From: Vreelandella zhaodongensis
Lineage (GTDB): Bacteria > Pseudomonadota > Gammaproteobacteria > Pseudomonadales > Halomonadaceae
Length of the DNA: 64,000 nt
Direction: 5' to 3'
Assembly: GCF_013415115.1 (NCBI RefSeq)
Contig: NZ_JACCDD010000001.1
Coordinates: 372,001-436,000 of the forward strand
Position 1 is the first letter of the stretch. Each line of letters begins with the position of its first letter. Below, in pieces: positions 27,743-37,842 of the stretch. The translations under genes and the position numbers were made by a program. The notes beneath the pieces are model-generated. The model was given only the letters and a program-made list of their open reading frames with translations, searched no databases and was not told the DNA's origin.

Positions 27743-28567
27743 CTAGCAACGGGCGCTGATCTCTACCACGTTAATTGCGTTATTTGATAAGTTTTCTAGC
27801 AAATTTTTGCCCATATCTAAAAAACGTTCGCCAAATACCCATTGGGGGGAGAGCACGGCGACGGTGTTAGTTTGCTCTTTTTTCCGTTGTCGCTGACGCC
27901 ACTCAAGCGCAGTGTTGCTCCAATCTTCACTGTGCTGAATCTGAAAGCTGTTTGCTTCCAATAAGCCTGTCAGTTCGCTCATCGTGAGCAAGTGTGAGTG
28001 CTCTGGCGATGCTGCCCAAGGAACCGGATAGCGTAGATCAGCAAGGTTTTCTCCGCTGACCACTTCATGCATGACAAGCTGGCCGCCTGGGCGAAGTACG
28101 CGGCGGCTTTCGGCAATAACGCGAGCCGGGTCGGGCATATTCATCAAGCTGTGCTGAAACAGCACTGCATCAAAGGTGTTCTCTGGAAAGGGTAAAGAGC
28201 AGGCATCTCCGGTGACCCAGCGAAGTGGTGAGTTGGCCGGTGAGGCCGATAAGTCAGTCAGCGCCTGGTTAAGGGCGTTAAAGCGGTGGGTGATATCTAA
28301 GCCGGTAAGTTGAAAACCTAGCGTTGCCCCTTGGCGCATTAACCCGCCTAATCCTGAGCCGATATCAAGCACATTCTTGTGTTGCGAAAGATCTAGCAGG
28401 CTAAGCAGCTTTTTCGAGGCGGCAATGCCCCCGATATGTAGCTGGTCTAGCGGGGCAAGTTGGTGAAGTGTAGGGCCATCGGGGTAGTGGGTACGAATTT
28501 GGCTAAGAATGTCGCCATCGCGTAACCCTTGGTGGTAGTGCTCGGCTAGCCGCTGGTGAGTGGACAT
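27743..28567 (-). CDS. Class I SAM-dependent methyltransferase
   Basis: 274 residues. The SAM-binding motif VLDIGSGLGGLMR sits near residue 65. Post-motifs include TGLDI, VTGDACSLPFPENTFDAVLFQHSLMNM and ESRRVLRPGGQLVMHEV, all typical of Methyltransf_11 proteins. The N-terminus (EHYHQGLRDGDILSQI) resembles small-molecule N- or C-methyltransferases, but the substrate cannot be read. It begins 22 bases beyond the terminator hairpin of the acyl-CoA synthetase gene, so it needs read-through or its own very short promoter region. A link to the liu operon is possible but unproven. Confidence 0.82.
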   Translation of the reverse strand: MSTHQRLAEHYHQGLRDGDILSQIRTHYPDGPTLHQLAPLDQLHIGGIAASKKLLSLLDLSQHKNVLDIGSGLGGLMRQGATLGFQLTGLDITHRFNALNQALTDLSASPANSPLRWVTGDACSLPFPENTFDAVLFQHSLMNMPDPARVIAESRRVLRPGGQLVMHEVVSGENLADLRYPVPWAASPEHSHLLTMSELTGLLEANSFQIQHSEDWSNTALEWRQRQRKKEQTNTVAVLSPQWVFGERFLDMGKNLLENLSNNAINVVEISARC

Positions 28568-28588
28568 ATCGGTGTCTCAAGGTCATAC

Positions 28589-28619
28589 AAAAAACAACGC
28601 CGACCTATGGTCGGCGTTG
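28589..28619 (-). terminator. Rho-independent terminator of the liu operon
   Basis: An 11-base perfect stem (CAACGCCGACC with its complement) and a 3-base loop are followed on the minus strand by a run of six T. It lies ten bases after the acyl-CoA synthetase stop codon. Confidence 0.85.
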
Positions 28620-28628
28620 ATTAAAGGG

Positions 28629-30332
28629 TTATTTTTGATCCTCAAGCCCAAGCTCTTGGATGGAGATTTCGCGCATTTTAAATTTCTGAATTTTACCGGT
28701 TACCGTCATCGGGAACTCATCAACAAATTTAAAGTAGCGGGGAATCTTAAAGTGAGTGATTTTGCCTTTGCAGTACTCGCGCAGGTCTTCTCCAGTGACG
28801 TCTCCTGCGCTGCTGTTGAGCTTCACCCAAGCAATTAACTCTTCGCCATACTTCTTATCCGGAACACCGGTGACCTGTACTTCTGAAATCGCAGGGTGGG
28901 CGTATAAGAACTCTTCGATCTCTTTAGGGTACACATTCTCACCGCCGCGAATCACCATGTCTTTAATGCGGCCAACGATCTGGATATAGCCTTCCTCGTC
29001 CATGGTGGCAAGGTCGCCCGTATGCATCCAACCAGCTTCGTCAATGGCTTCAGCTGTGGCTTTGTCATTGTTCCAGTACTTGAGCATCACACTGTAGCCA
29101 CGGGTGCATAGCTCGCCAATTTCACCACGGGGCAGAATGCCGCCGTTGCCAGGATCGACGATCTTGCTTTCCAGGTGGGGTTGGGTGCGGCCAACGGTGG
29201 AAACGCGCTTTTCAATGGTGTCGTTAGCGCCGGTTTGGGTGGAAACCGGGCTGGTTTCTGTCATGCCGTAGGCGATCTGTACGCCTTTCATGTTCATCTT
29301 TTCGATGACCTGCTTCATGATTTCTGCAGGACAAATAGAACCCGCCATAATGCCGGTGCGCAGCGTGGAAAAATCAGTAGTGGCAAAGTCGGGGTGCTCT
29401 AGTTCGGCGATGAACATAGTGGGTACGCCGTACAGCGCGGTGGCTTTTTGCTCGTGTACCGCTTTTAGCACTTTACCGGGATCAAACCCTTCATCTGGAT
29501 AAATCATGGCTGCGCCGTGGGTCATGCAGCCCAGGTTGCCCATCACCATGCCAAAGCAGTGGTAGAGCGGCACGGGTATGACCAAGCGGTCTTCGCTGGT
29601 AAAGCCCATGCTTTCGGCAACAAAGAAGCCATTGTTGAGAATGTTGTGGTGAGAGAGCGTCGCGCCTTTCGGAAAGCCCGTTGTGCCCGAGGTGTACTGA
29701 ATATTGATCGGATCATCAAACTGCAGCGTTGCCTGCAGGTCATCGACATCCGTCTGGCTGACCTTATTGGCTTCCTGAATGAAGTCTTCCCAACGCCACA
29801 TGCCACGATGCTTGTCACTGCTCAGGTTAATGATGCACTCAAGATCAGGCAGCTTTTGTGCTTTTAGCTGACCCTCCGCGCTGTTGTTTAGCTCAGGCGC
29901 GAGTTCAAACAGCATGGCGGTGTAATCAGAGCTTTTGAATTGATTCGCAGTGACTAAAAAGCGCGCGCCGGATTGATTGAGCGCGTAGTCCAACTCATGG
30001 GTGCGGTAGGAAGGGTTAATATTTACCAGAATCGCGCCAATCTTGGCGGTGGCAAATTGGGTCAGGGTCCATTCATAGCAGTTAGGTGCCCAGATGGCGA
30101 CTCGGTCGCCTTTTTTAACACCAATGGCTAACAGTGCGCGGGCACAGCGGTTAACTTCTTCCTGAAGCTGGCGATAACTCCAGTGAATGTTCTGATGAAG
30201 GGCGATCAGCGCGTCGTTGTCGGGATACTGTGCGGCGATTTGGTCAAATTTATCGCCAATGGTCATGCCCAGCAGCGGTTTATCTGCGGTGCTGCTGGTG
30301 TAGCTAGGTAGGGTGTGTGCAGGTGATGCCAT
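28629..30332 (-). CDS. AMP-binding acyl-CoA synthetase
   Basis: 567 residues of the ANL superfamily. The phosphate loop [13 protein letters not shown], the core motif [10 protein letters not shown], the hinge region ([22 protein letters not shown] in pieces) and the catalytic lysine in [13 protein letters not shown] are all present. It activates a carboxylate to an acyl-CoA. As the last gene of the liu operon it may activate isovalerate, methylated short chains or acetoacetate; family resemblance (ACSF2/medium-chain type) does not fix the substrate. It is 58 bases downstream of liuE and ends in a strong terminator. Confidence 0.9.
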   Translation of the reverse strand: MASPAHTLPSYTSSTADKPLLGMTIGDKFDQIAAQYPDNDALIALHQNIHWSYRQLQEEVNRCARALLAIGVKKGDRVAIWAPNCYEWTLTQFATAKIGAILVNINPSYRTHELDYALNQSGARFLVTANQFKSSDYTAMLFELAPELNNSAEGQLKAQKLPDLECIINLSSDKHRGMWRWEDFIQEANKVSQTDVDDLQATLQFDDPINIQYTSGTTGFPKGATLSHHNILNNGFFVAESMGFTSEDRLVIPVPLYHCFGMVMGNLGCMTHGAAMIYPDEGFDPGKVLKAVHEQKATALYGVPTMFIAELEHPDFATTDFSTLRTGIMAGSICPAEIMKQVIEKMNMKGVQIAYGMTETSPVSTQTGANDTIEKRVSTVGRTQPHLESKIVDPGNGGILPRGEIGELCTRGYSVMLKYWNNDKATAEAIDEAGWMHTGDLATMDEEGYIQIVGRIKDMVIRGGENVYPKEIEEFLYAHPAISEVQVTGVPDKKYGEELIAWVKLNSSAGDVTGEDLREYCKGKITHFKIPRYFKFVDEFPMTVTGKIQKFKMREISIQELGLEDQK

Positions 30333-30390
30333 GAGTATCTCTCCGAAGTCTTTTTTTTGTCTAAACGGGAAAGCAGGTGGCGTCTAATTA

Positions 30391-31299
30391 TTATTGTGTG
30401 CCAGTGCCTTTGGCCAACGCGACTTTAGAACTGGGCTTGCGGCCAAGCTGTTGAGTGATCCAGACGCCGGTATCAATGACTGCCTGGAGGTCGATGCCGG
30501 TGTTAATGCCCAGCCCCTCAAGAAGATAAAGCACGTCTTCCGTGGCCACATTGCCGGAGGCACCTTTGGCATAAGGGCAGCCACCAAGCCCCGCTGTCGC
30601 TGCGTCAATCACGCCCACGCCTTCTTCCATAACGGCATACAAGTTAGCTAGCGCCATGCCATAGGTATCGTGGAAATGGGCGGCTAAATGCTCAATGGGC
30701 ACCTGCTGGCGGGCAGTTTCAATCATCCGCTTGGCGGCTAGCGGCGTGCCGACACCGATGGTATCGCCCAGGGAAATTTCATAGCAGCCCATCTCATAAA
30801 GTGCTTTCGCTACCTCGGCGACTTTTTGGGGTGAAATATCCCCTTCATAGGGGCAGCCCAGCACGCAGGACACATAACCACGCACCCTTACGCCTGCTTC
30901 ATTGGCTCGCACAAGCACTGGCTCAAAGCGGGCCAGCGACTCAGCAATAGAGCAGTTGATGTTTTTCTGAGAGAACGCTTCAGAGGCGGCGCCAAATACC
31001 GCCACTTCCTCAACGCCAGCTGCCAGCGCGCCTTCTAGCCCCTTCAGGTTCGGGGTTAACGCCGAGTAAACCACCCCAGGTTTGCGAGCAATGCCATGCA
31101 TAACTTCGCTGGCATCGCCCATTTGCGGTACCCATTTAGGCGAGACAAAGCTGGCGGCCTCAATATGGGTAAGGCCAGCGTTAGCCAGCCGCTCGATCAG
31201 TTCTATTTTAGTGGCGGTGGGCACCAGAGTGCCCGGTTCGTTTTGAAGACCATCGCGGGGGGCCATTTCAAACAGTTTAATAGCGGTAGGTAGTGCCAT
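30391..31299 (-). CDS. liuE: Hydroxymethylglutaryl-CoA lyase
   Basis: 302 residues. It cleaves HMG-CoA to acetoacetate and acetyl-CoA, the last step of leucine breakdown. The family signature is complete: [14 protein letters not shown] at the start, [12 protein letters not shown], the metal-binding histidines in [12 protein letters not shown], and the active-site cysteine loop [19 protein letters not shown]. It follows liuD by ten bases on the minus strand. The C-terminal tail ending GTGTQ is ordinary for the family. Confidence 0.95.
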   Translation of the reverse strand: MALPTAIKLFEMAPRDGLQNEPGTLVPTATKIELIERLANAGLTHIEAASFVSPKWVPQMGDASEVMHGIARKPGVVYSALTPNLKGLEGALAAGVEEVAVFGAASEAFSQKNINCSIAESLARFEPVLVRANEAGVRVRGYVSCVLGCPYEGDISPQKVAEVAKALYEMGCYEISLGDTIGVGTPLAAKRMIETARQQVPIEHLAAHFHDTYGMALANLYAVMEEGVGVIDAATAGLGGCPYAKGASGNVATEDVLYLLEGLGINTGIDLQAVIDTGVWITQQLGRKPSSKVALAKGTGTQ

Positions 31300-31309
31300 C
31301 GGTTAGCTC

Positions 31310-33349
31310 CTATTCGCTGGGGGCAAAGTCGAGTAGCACGTCACCCTGGCTCACGGTATCGCCGGACTGGAAGTGGAACGTCTCCACGCTACCATCGGCA
31401 GGCGCCGTCATGGTGTGCTCCATCTTCATCGCTTCCATGACCATTAGCGGCATGCCTTTCTCGACTGCCGCGCCAGGTTCAACCAGTAACGCTACCACGG
31501 TGCCGTTCATGGGAGCGGTCAGCGTTGATTCGGCTTCATGGTGGCCGTGATCGATGGCATCAATGCGCCGCCAGAAGAGGCGTGTTTCGCCACTGGGTTC
31601 AGCCATCACCACAACATGGCCATCGCGTCGTGCCTGTAGGCGACGGCGGTGGCCGTTTAGCGTGACGGCGACAGCATCGCCTGTCAGTGATTGTAGGCTA
31701 GCGGTCAACGTTTGATCACCGATGGTCAGATTCCAAAGCGATTCGCCGCTTTCGCGCTTACCTTCAACAATCACCACCGCTTCGTCGCTGTCGGCTGCCT
31801 GGGCACTTGCCGGGTCACACAGCGCAATACGAATCGTATGTGGGGCATTCAGGCGGAAGCCGTCGTGGCGATCCCATGGGGAGTCGCTTTCGCACTCTTG
31901 AGCCAGTTGGTTCAGGCCGATCAGCGCGGCGCTGGCATAGGCGTCGGTCGAGTAGCTGCGCGGAGCAAACAGTGTGGCTTCATTGCGTTCGATAAAACGC
32001 GTGTCGAGCTCGACGTTTTTAAAGCCAGGGTGATTTGCCAAGCGTTGCAGGAAAGCGCGGTTAGTCACGACGCCCTGTACATCCAGCGCCGCCAAAGCGC
32101 GGTTGAGAGTGGCTAGCGCCGCATCACGGTCAGCGCCGTGAACAATCAGTTTGGCCAGCATAGGGTCGTAGTGCATGGAAACAACATCGCCGCTTTCTAC
32201 GCCGCTGTCTAAACGTACCCGATCGCTATCTAAGTCGGCACCTTCTAAATCCAGTGCGAAGCGAGTTAATAAACCAGTAGCCGGCAGGAAGTCTTGCTCT
32301 GGGTCTTCGGCATAAAGGCGTGCTTCAAAACTATGGCCGGTGATGGTTAGCTCGTCTTGCGTGCAGGGTAGCGGTTCGCCCATGGCAACGCGCAGCTGCC
32401 ATTCGACTAAATCCTGGCCGGTAATCATTTCAGTGACGGGGTGCTCAACCTGTAGGCGTGTGTTCATCTCCATAAAGTAGAACGAGCCGTCGGCGTCGAG
32501 CAGGAACTCCACGGTACCTGCACCCACATAGCCAATTTCTTTTGCGGCGCGAACGGCAGCATCACCCATCGCGCAGCGCAGTTCTGGCGTCATGCCGGGA
32601 GCGGGGGCTTCTTCAATGACTTTTTGATGGCGGCGTTGAACGCTGCAGTCCCGCTCGAATAGGTACACGCCGTTGCCATAGCGGTCGCAGAATACCTGTA
32701 CTTCTACGTGGCGGGGCTGCACCAGATATTTCTCAATCAGCATGCGGTCGTCGCCGAATGCGGCTTTGGATTCACGTCGGCAGCCATCAAGCGCTGCTTT
32801 AAATCCTTCGCCGCTTTCAACCACACGCATGCCTTTACCGCCACCACCGGCGCTGGCTTTCAACATCACTGGATAACCGATTTTGTCGGCTTCGCTGCGT
32901 AACAGGGCGTCATCTTGGTCATCGCCATGATACCCAGGCACCAGCGGCACGCCCGCATTGGCCATACGGGCTTTTGCGGCAGATTTGTCACCCATTGCGG
33001 CAATCGCCGACGCGGGAGGACCCACAAAGATGATGCCCGCCTGCTCAAGAGCTTTAACGAACCCACCGTTTTCTGAAAGAAAGCCGTAGCCAGGGTGAAT
33101 AGCGCCGGTGCCAGTGCGTTTGGCCGCGTCAATGACCGCGTCAACATTAAGGTAACTTTCGCGGGCGGCAGCGGGGCCTAAGCGAACGGCTTCATCGGCT
33201 TCGCGGACATGGCGAGCCGTGGCATCGGCGTCTGAATAAACGGCAACGGTTTTTAGCCCCATGCGGCGGGCGGTGCGCATCACGCGGCAGGCAATTTCAC
33301 CGCGGTTGGCCACTAGCAATGTGTCGAATTTAGTGTGATCAAGCGTCAT
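31310..33349 (-). CDS. liuD: Methylcrotonyl-CoA carboxylase, biotin-carrying alpha subunit
   Basis: 679 residues. The biotin carboxylase domain fills roughly residues 1-450 (TLLVANRGEIACRVMRTARRMG; KASAGGGGKGMRVV; MEMNTRLQVEHPVTEMITG). A BT-type linker domain and a biotinyl domain with the acceptor lysine in VMEAMKMEHT follow. With LiuB it carboxylates 3-methylcrotonyl-CoA in leucine degradation. The BC-biotinyl fusion could also be a propionyl- or geranyl-CoA carboxylase alpha subunit, but the operon with liuA, liuB, liuC and liuE decides the call. Its start overlaps the end of liuC by four bases. Confidence 0.93.
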   Translation of the reverse strand: MTLDHTKFDTLLVANRGEIACRVMRTARRMGLKTVAVYSDADATARHVREADEAVRLGPAAARESYLNVDAVIDAAKRTGTGAIHPGYGFLSENGGFVKALEQAGIIFVGPPASAIAAMGDKSAAKARMANAGVPLVPGYHGDDQDDALLRSEADKIGYPVMLKASAGGGGKGMRVVESGEGFKAALDGCRRESKAAFGDDRMLIEKYLVQPRHVEVQVFCDRYGNGVYLFERDCSVQRRHQKVIEEAPAPGMTPELRCAMGDAAVRAAKEIGYVGAGTVEFLLDADGSFYFMEMNTRLQVEHPVTEMITGQDLVEWQLRVAMGEPLPCTQDELTITGHSFEARLYAEDPEQDFLPATGLLTRFALDLEGADLDSDRVRLDSGVESGDVVSMHYDPMLAKLIVHGADRDAALATLNRALAALDVQGVVTNRAFLQRLANHPGFKNVELDTRFIERNEATLFAPRSYSTDAYASAALIGLNQLAQECESDSPWDRHDGFRLNAPHTIRIALCDPASAQAADSDEAVVIVEGKRESGESLWNLTIGDQTLTASLQSLTGDAVAVTLNGHRRRLQARRDGHVVVMAEPSGETRLFWRRIDAIDHGHHEAESTLTAPMNGTVVALLVEPGAAVEKGMPLMVMEAMKMEHTMTAPADGSVETFHFQSGDTVSQGDVLLDFAPSE

Positions 33350-34179
33350 GAGCGTGGCTCCGCAGCATTGTTGTGTTCTTGAAAGCCAGACGGTTGCGTC
33401 CAGGCTGGGCGGCGCTTGTCAAAAAAGCTAGCTAAGCCCTCTTGGCCTTCTTGGCTCACCCGCAGTTTGGCGATCACCTGGCAGGTGTGCTCTCGAGTGG
33501 TATCGCCGTCGGGTGCTTGGGCCACGTTTGCCAGCAGCGCTTTAGTCGCCCGCTGGGCTTGGGGAGAGCCGCCCAGAAGGGTGTCGAGCATAGCGTCTAT
33601 GGCGCTATCCAACGCATCGTGTTCAACGACTTGGTGGGCTAAGCCGAGTGCCAGCGCTGTCGGTGCATCCATCACTTCAGCGGTGAGTGCGTAGCGACGC
33701 ATTTGGCGCTCGCCGAGTGCGCGCTGCACATAGGGGCTAATCACCGCAGGCGATAAGCCAATTTTCACTTCCGACAGGCAGAATTTAGCTTTATCTGAAG
33801 CGACTACGACGTCACAACAGGCAGCAAGACCTACTGCGCCGCCAAAGGCCGCCCCCTGAACGCGGCAAACGGTAGGGCAGGGAAGAGTGTCTAACCCATG
33901 CATCAGTGCTGAGAGCTTGCGAGAGTCGGCTAGGTTATCTTCCAAGTCGTAATCGATCATGCGCTTCATCCAGTTAAGGTCAGCGCCTGCAGAGAAGCTT
34001 TTACCTTCGGAGCCAAGCACCACTACCCGAACATCCCCCGCATTGGCCAGCGTATGCAATTCGTTTAGATGGGCGTTCAGTTCAGCGATCAGGCTGTCGT
34101 CAAAGGCGTTATGCACCTCTGGGCGGTTTAAGGTCAGGCGCGCCACGCCCTTTTCGATCAGTAGCGTTGAGTAAGCCAT
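33346..34179 (-). CDS. liuC: Methylglutaconyl-CoA hydratase (enoyl-CoA hydratase family)
   Basis: 277 residues of the crotonase fold. The oxyanion-hole loops are FSAGADLNWMKRM (about residues 60-72) and GAAFGGAVGLAACCDVVVAS (about 108-127); GLSPAVISPYV follows. LiuC hydrates 3-methylglutaconyl-CoA to HMG-CoA. Coupled by overlap to liuD and placed 11 bases after liuB, which supports this role over general beta-oxidation. Confidence 0.9.
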   Translation of the reverse strand: MAYSTLLIEKGVARLTLNRPEVHNAFDDSLIAELNAHLNELHTLANAGDVRVVVLGSEGKSFSAGADLNWMKRMIDYDLEDNLADSRKLSALMHGLDTLPCPTVCRVQGAAFGGAVGLAACCDVVVASDKAKFCLSEVKIGLSPAVISPYVQRALGERQMRRYALTAEVMDAPTALALGLAHQVVEHDALDSAIDAMLDTLLGGSPQAQRATKALLANVAQAPDGDTTREHTCQVIAKLRVSQEGQEGLASFFDKRRPAWTQPSGFQEHNNAAEPRS

Positions 34180-34190
34180 AGTGTTCGCCC

Positions 34191-35798
34191 TTACATCCGG
34201 AACACGCCGAAGCGCGTCTCTTCTACTTCAGCATTCATGGCAGCGGCTAGAGAAAGCCCCAGTACATCGCGGGTCTGAAGTGGATCAATCACGCCATCGT
34301 CCCATAAGCGGGCGCTGGCATAGTAAGGATGGCCCTGGTGCTCATACTGGTCACGGGTAGGTTGTTTGAAAGCCTCTTCTTCCTCTTTGGTCCACTCTCG
34401 GCCATCGCGCTCGTACTGTTCACGTTTGACCTGAGAAAGCACCCCCGCCGCCTGCTCGCCACCCATGACCGAAATACGTGCATTGGGCCACATAAACAGC
34501 AGGTTAGGGTCATAGGCGCGGCCACACATACCGTAGTTGCCCGCGCCGAAGCTGCCGCCAATCAGAACGGTAAATTTTGGTACTTTGGCACATGCCACGG
34601 CGGTCACTAGCTTCGCGCCGTGCTTAGCGATGCCTTCATGCTCGTACTTGGAGCCGACCATGAAACCGGTGATATTTTGCAGGAATACCAGTGGAATCTT
34701 GCGCTGAGCGCATAGCTCGATAAAGTGCGCACCTTTTACCGCGCTCTCTGAAAACAGCACGCCGTTGTTAGCTACGATGCCAACTGGGTAGCCGTGGATA
34801 TGCGCAAATCCGGTGACTAGCGTGTCGCCGTAGTAGCGTTTGAACTCATCAAAGTCAGAGCTATCGACAATCCGCCCGATGACTTCGCGAACGTCGTATG
34901 GCTTTTTGAGGTCAGTGCCGACAATGCCGTAAAGTTCGCTAGGGTCGAGTTTGGGGGGCTTGGGCGCTTGCATGGCTAATTTGCCACGCTTTTGCCAATT
35001 TAAACGGGACACACAGGCGCGAGCCAACTGCAGGGCATGGGCATCATTTTCAGCGTAGTGATCGGCCACGCCGCTTACTTTTGCGTGAACATCTGCACCG
35101 CCAAGGTCTTCTGCGCTGATGCTTTCACCTGTCGCTGCTTTCACCAGCGGCGGGCCGCCCAAGAAAATCGTGCCTTGTTCTTTAACGATGATTGATTCAT
35201 CTGCCATGGCAGGTACATACGCGCCGCCAGCCGTACAGGAACCCATGACAACTGCTATTTGCGGAATGCCCTCTGCCGACATGGTGGCCTGGTTATAGAA
35301 GATACGACCGAAGTGATCGCGATCGGGGAACACTTCATCCTGACGGGGCAGGAAAGCACCGCCGGAGTCCACCAAATAGATACACGGCAAGCGGTGCTTG
35401 CGGGCGATTTCTTGGGCACGCAGGTGCTTTTTCACCGTTAGCGGAAAGTAAGTGCCACCTTTTACCGTAGCGTCGTTGGCCACAATCACGCACTCAACGC
35501 CAGATACTCGGCCAATGCCTGTGACAACACCTGCCGCAGGTACGTCGCTATCGTAAACGTGATGGGCTGCCAGTGCGGAAAACTCTAAAAATGGCGAGCC
35601 TTCGTCAATTAAGTGATCGATACGGTCACGCACAAATAGCTTGCCGCGGCTCTCGTGGCGTTCACGCGCCTTGGGGCCGCCACCCTGGGCGACGGCAGCG
35701 GTTAGTTCTCGTAGCTTGGAAACTTCCCCTAGCATGGATGCGGCGTTGGTTTGAAAGACATCGCTGCGGGGGTTGATCTGTGTAGAGAGAGTGCTCAT
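34191..35798 (-). CDS. liuB: Methylcrotonyl-CoA carboxylase, carboxyltransferase beta subunit
   Basis: 535 residues from ATG 35798; an AAGGG site supports this start, and an earlier in-frame codon would run into liuA. It transfers carboxyl from biotin to 3-methylcrotonyl-CoA. Carboxyltransferase signatures include [53 protein letters not shown] and [19 protein letters not shown]. Ten bases separate it from liuA upstream. It pairs with LiuD, two genes further on. Confidence 0.95.
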   Translation of the reverse strand: MSTLSTQINPRSDVFQTNAASMLGEVSKLRELTAAVAQGGGPKARERHESRGKLFVRDRIDHLIDEGSPFLEFSALAAHHVYDSDVPAAGVVTGIGRVSGVECVIVANDATVKGGTYFPLTVKKHLRAQEIARKHRLPCIYLVDSGGAFLPRQDEVFPDRDHFGRIFYNQATMSAEGIPQIAVVMGSCTAGGAYVPAMADESIIVKEQGTIFLGGPPLVKAATGESISAEDLGGADVHAKVSGVADHYAENDAHALQLARACVSRLNWQKRGKLAMQAPKPPKLDPSELYGIVGTDLKKPYDVREVIGRIVDSSDFDEFKRYYGDTLVTGFAHIHGYPVGIVANNGVLFSESAVKGAHFIELCAQRKIPLVFLQNITGFMVGSKYEHEGIAKHGAKLVTAVACAKVPKFTVLIGGSFGAGNYGMCGRAYDPNLLFMWPNARISVMGGEQAAGVLSQVKREQYERDGREWTKEEEEAFKQPTRDQYEHQGHPYYASARLWDDGVIDPLQTRDVLGLSLAAAMNAEVEETRFGVFRM

Positions 35799-35808
35799 GG
35801 CGCGGCCC

Positions 35809-36984
35809 TTACTTTGTTTCGGTGAACAGTTCGCGGCCAATCAGCATCCGGCGAATTTCGCTGGTGCCCGCGCCAATTTCATACAGTTTGGCATCGCGTA
35901 GAAGGCGACCAGTGGGGTACTCGTTGATATAGCCGTTGCCCCCCAGTAGTTGAATGGCATCTAGCGCGACTTGGGTGGCTTTCTCTGCGCAGTAAAGAAT
36001 CACGCCAGCGGCGTCCTTGCGAGAGGTTTGGCCGCGGTCGCAGGCACCTGCAACGGCGTATAAGTAGGCGCGACAGGCGTTCAGCGTGGTGTACATATCC
36101 GCCACCTTGCCTTGCACCAACTGGAACTCGCCGATTGACTGGTTGAACTGCTTACGCTCATGAATGTAGGGCAGTACGACATCCATCGCGGCCTGCATAA
36201 TACCGATAGGGCCAGCAGCCAGTACGGTGCGCTCGTAATCCAAACCGCTCATTAATACGCGAACCCCTTTACCGACGTCACCCAGTACGTTTTCAGCAGG
36301 TACTTTGCAGTCTTGGAAAACCAGCTCGCAGGTGTTGGAGCCGCGCATGCCAAGCTTGTCGAGTTTTTGCGCAGTCGAGAAGCCAGGCATGCCTTTTTCG
36401 ATGATGAAGGCGGTAATGCCTTTGGAGCCTGCTTCCGGATCAGTTTTGGCGTACACCACCAGCACGTCGGCATCGGGACCATTGGTGATCCACATTTTAT
36501 TGCCGTTAAGAATATAGTGATCGCCATCTAGCTTGGCACGCAGTTGCATTGACACGACATCAGAGCCTGCGCCTGGCTCTGACATTGCTAGTGCGCCAAC
36601 GTGGTCGCCGCTTATCAGCTTGGGCAGGTACTTCTCTTTTTGTTCGGCGGTAGCGTTAATCTTTAACTGGTTGACGCACAGATTTGAGTGCGCGCCATAG
36701 GAAAGTGCAACGGAAGCGCTCGCCCGAGAGATCTCTTCCATGGCGATACAGTGGGCAAGATAGCCCATGCCGCTACCGCCATCTTCTTCAGAAACGGTGA
36801 TTCCTAACAGACCCATGTCACCAAATTTTTTCCATAGATCGTTAGGAAATTCGTTGTTGCGGTCGATTTCAGCGGCGCGGGGAGCAATTTCGCTAGCGGC
36901 AAAGGCGTTGACCTGCTCGCGCAGCATGTTCAGTTCGTCGTCGAGGCCGAAATTGAGTTCTGAATAGTGTGAAAACATGGTCAA
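35809..36984 (-). CDS. liuA: Isovaleryl-CoA dehydrogenase
   Basis: 391 residues of the acyl-CoA dehydrogenase family, an FAD flavoenzyme oxidising isovaleryl-CoA to 3-methylcrotonyl-CoA. Motifs: [14 protein letters not shown] (FAD/substrate binding), [19 protein letters not shown], and the C-terminal [33 protein letters not shown] split over the last 40 residues. The first enzyme gene of the liu operon, directly behind liuR. An internal ATG two codons in is an equally possible start. Confidence 0.94.
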   Translation of the reverse strand: MTMFSHYSELNFGLDDELNMLREQVNAFAASEIAPRAAEIDRNNEFPNDLWKKFGDMGLLGITVSEEDGGSGMGYLAHCIAMEEISRASASVALSYGAHSNLCVNQLKINATAEQKEKYLPKLISGDHVGALAMSEPGAGSDVVSMQLRAKLDGDHYILNGNKMWITNGPDADVLVVYAKTDPEAGSKGITAFIIEKGMPGFSTAQKLDKLGMRGSNTCELVFQDCKVPAENVLGDVGKGVRVLMSGLDYERTVLAAGPIGIMQAAMDVVLPYIHERKQFNQSIGEFQLVQGKVADMYTTLNACRAYLYAVAGACDRGQTSRKDAAGVILYCAEKATQVALDAIQLLGGNGYINEYPTGRLLRDAKLYEIGAGTSEIRRMLIGRELFTETK

Positions 36985-37023
36985 TCACCTTGTCATTATT
37001 AAGTGGAGTAATAAGGTTTCTAT

Positions 37024-37476
37024 TTAGTGCAGTGTTTCGATAGCAGAAGAGGCGGTGGACTGCTTTGGGTTACCGCTCTCTTCTTCGTCCTGTTTTTCGT
37101 TTAATTCCTCCAGCGCTTGGCGACAACGAATTTCAGCGCTTTCAAGCTCCAACTGCACCATGGTGATGTCTTTCATTTGCTGCTCAAGAGCGGCTTTACG
37201 TTCGCTTATTTTGCTCAGCATCAGATGCAGCTGCTTTTCGCTACCGCTGCGGGTTTCATCCCATAGCTCAAACAGTTCACGAATCTCAGCGAGAGAAAAC
37301 CCTAGCCGTTTACCACGCAGCGTTAACTTCAGGCGCACGCGATCCTTGCTGCTGTAAATGCGCGTTTGGCCGCGTCGGGAGGGATGAAGTAGCTCCTGGT
37401 CTTCATAAAATCGAATGCTGCGGGTGGTGATATCGAACTCGTTTGCCAATTCACTGATGGTGTAGGTTTTGCTCAT
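37024..37476 (-). CDS. liuR: MerR-family regulator LiuR
   Basis: 150 residues from ATG 37476; a longer in-frame start at 37518 would add residues before the conserved N-terminus. The MerR helix-turn-helix is YTISELANEFDITTRSIRFYEDQ in pieces, followed by a long dimerisation coiled coil (about 80-125) and an acidic tail. LiuR represses branched-chain amino acid catabolism genes in gammaproteobacteria. It heads the liu operon, and a perfect 16-base palindrome of the LiuR type lies 64 bases upstream. Confidence 0.9.
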   Translation of the reverse strand: MSKTYTISELANEFDITTRSIRFYEDQELLHPSRRGQTRIYSSKDRVRLKLTLRGKRLGFSLAEIRELFELWDETRSGSEKQLHLMLSKISERKAALEQQMKDITMVQLELESAEIRCRQALEELNEKQDEEESGNPKQSTASSAIETLH

Positions 37477-37539
37477 GATCGTTGTTCTCGTCGATAGGGG
37501 GATGTCCCTATGGAACACTGACCATGAGGCTAAAACAAG

Positions 37540-37555
37540 TTTACGTTAACGTAAA
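37540..37555. promoter_or_regulatory. LiuR operator 1 (liuR side)
   Basis: TTTACGTTAACGTAAA is a perfect 16-base palindrome matching the LiuR-type pattern, placed between divergent liuR and livG. Confidence 0.8.
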
Positions 37556-37842
37556 GCTGAAGTTTCGATTTTTTAATTTTCTGATATATTTTGTAAATGC
37601 ATGATAATAAAGATTTTTAAAGACTTTGCTGGGCTACCGTTGAAGATCCGTAGACCAAAGTTGTAATTGTAATACCCTGCAAGTGATTGCTAGTTTGCAC
37701 CTACACCTTACGTTCAGGTAAGGGTGAGTTGCCGGCTAACGAGTGCCATTCAAACGTTGATGAAGCTGGCAGTGAGCCAGTATCAAAATGCTCGGACACA
37801 GCAACACCCGAACACAAGAACAAAAAAGAGGCTTAACATTTC
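37556..37842. other. Divergent intergenic region between liuR and the liv operon
   Basis: The gap between liuR and livG is about 366 bases and A+T-rich near 37560-37630. It holds two LiuR-like sites and presumably the liv promoter. TGATAATAA at about 37601-37609 is a possible -10 region; no -35 is convincing. No open reading frame is supported. Confidence 0.5.
37707..37722. promoter_or_regulatory. LiuR-like operator 2 (liv side)
   Basis: CTTACGTTCAGGTAAG matches operator 1 at 12 of 16 positions and is itself an imperfect palindrome (CTTAC/GTAAG). It lies 120 bases before livG. Confidence 0.5.

Noticed and set aside
28560..28838. 92-residue plus-strand open frame over the liu terminator
   Set aside because: Antisense to the acyl-CoA synthetase gene and its terminator; no family resemblance.
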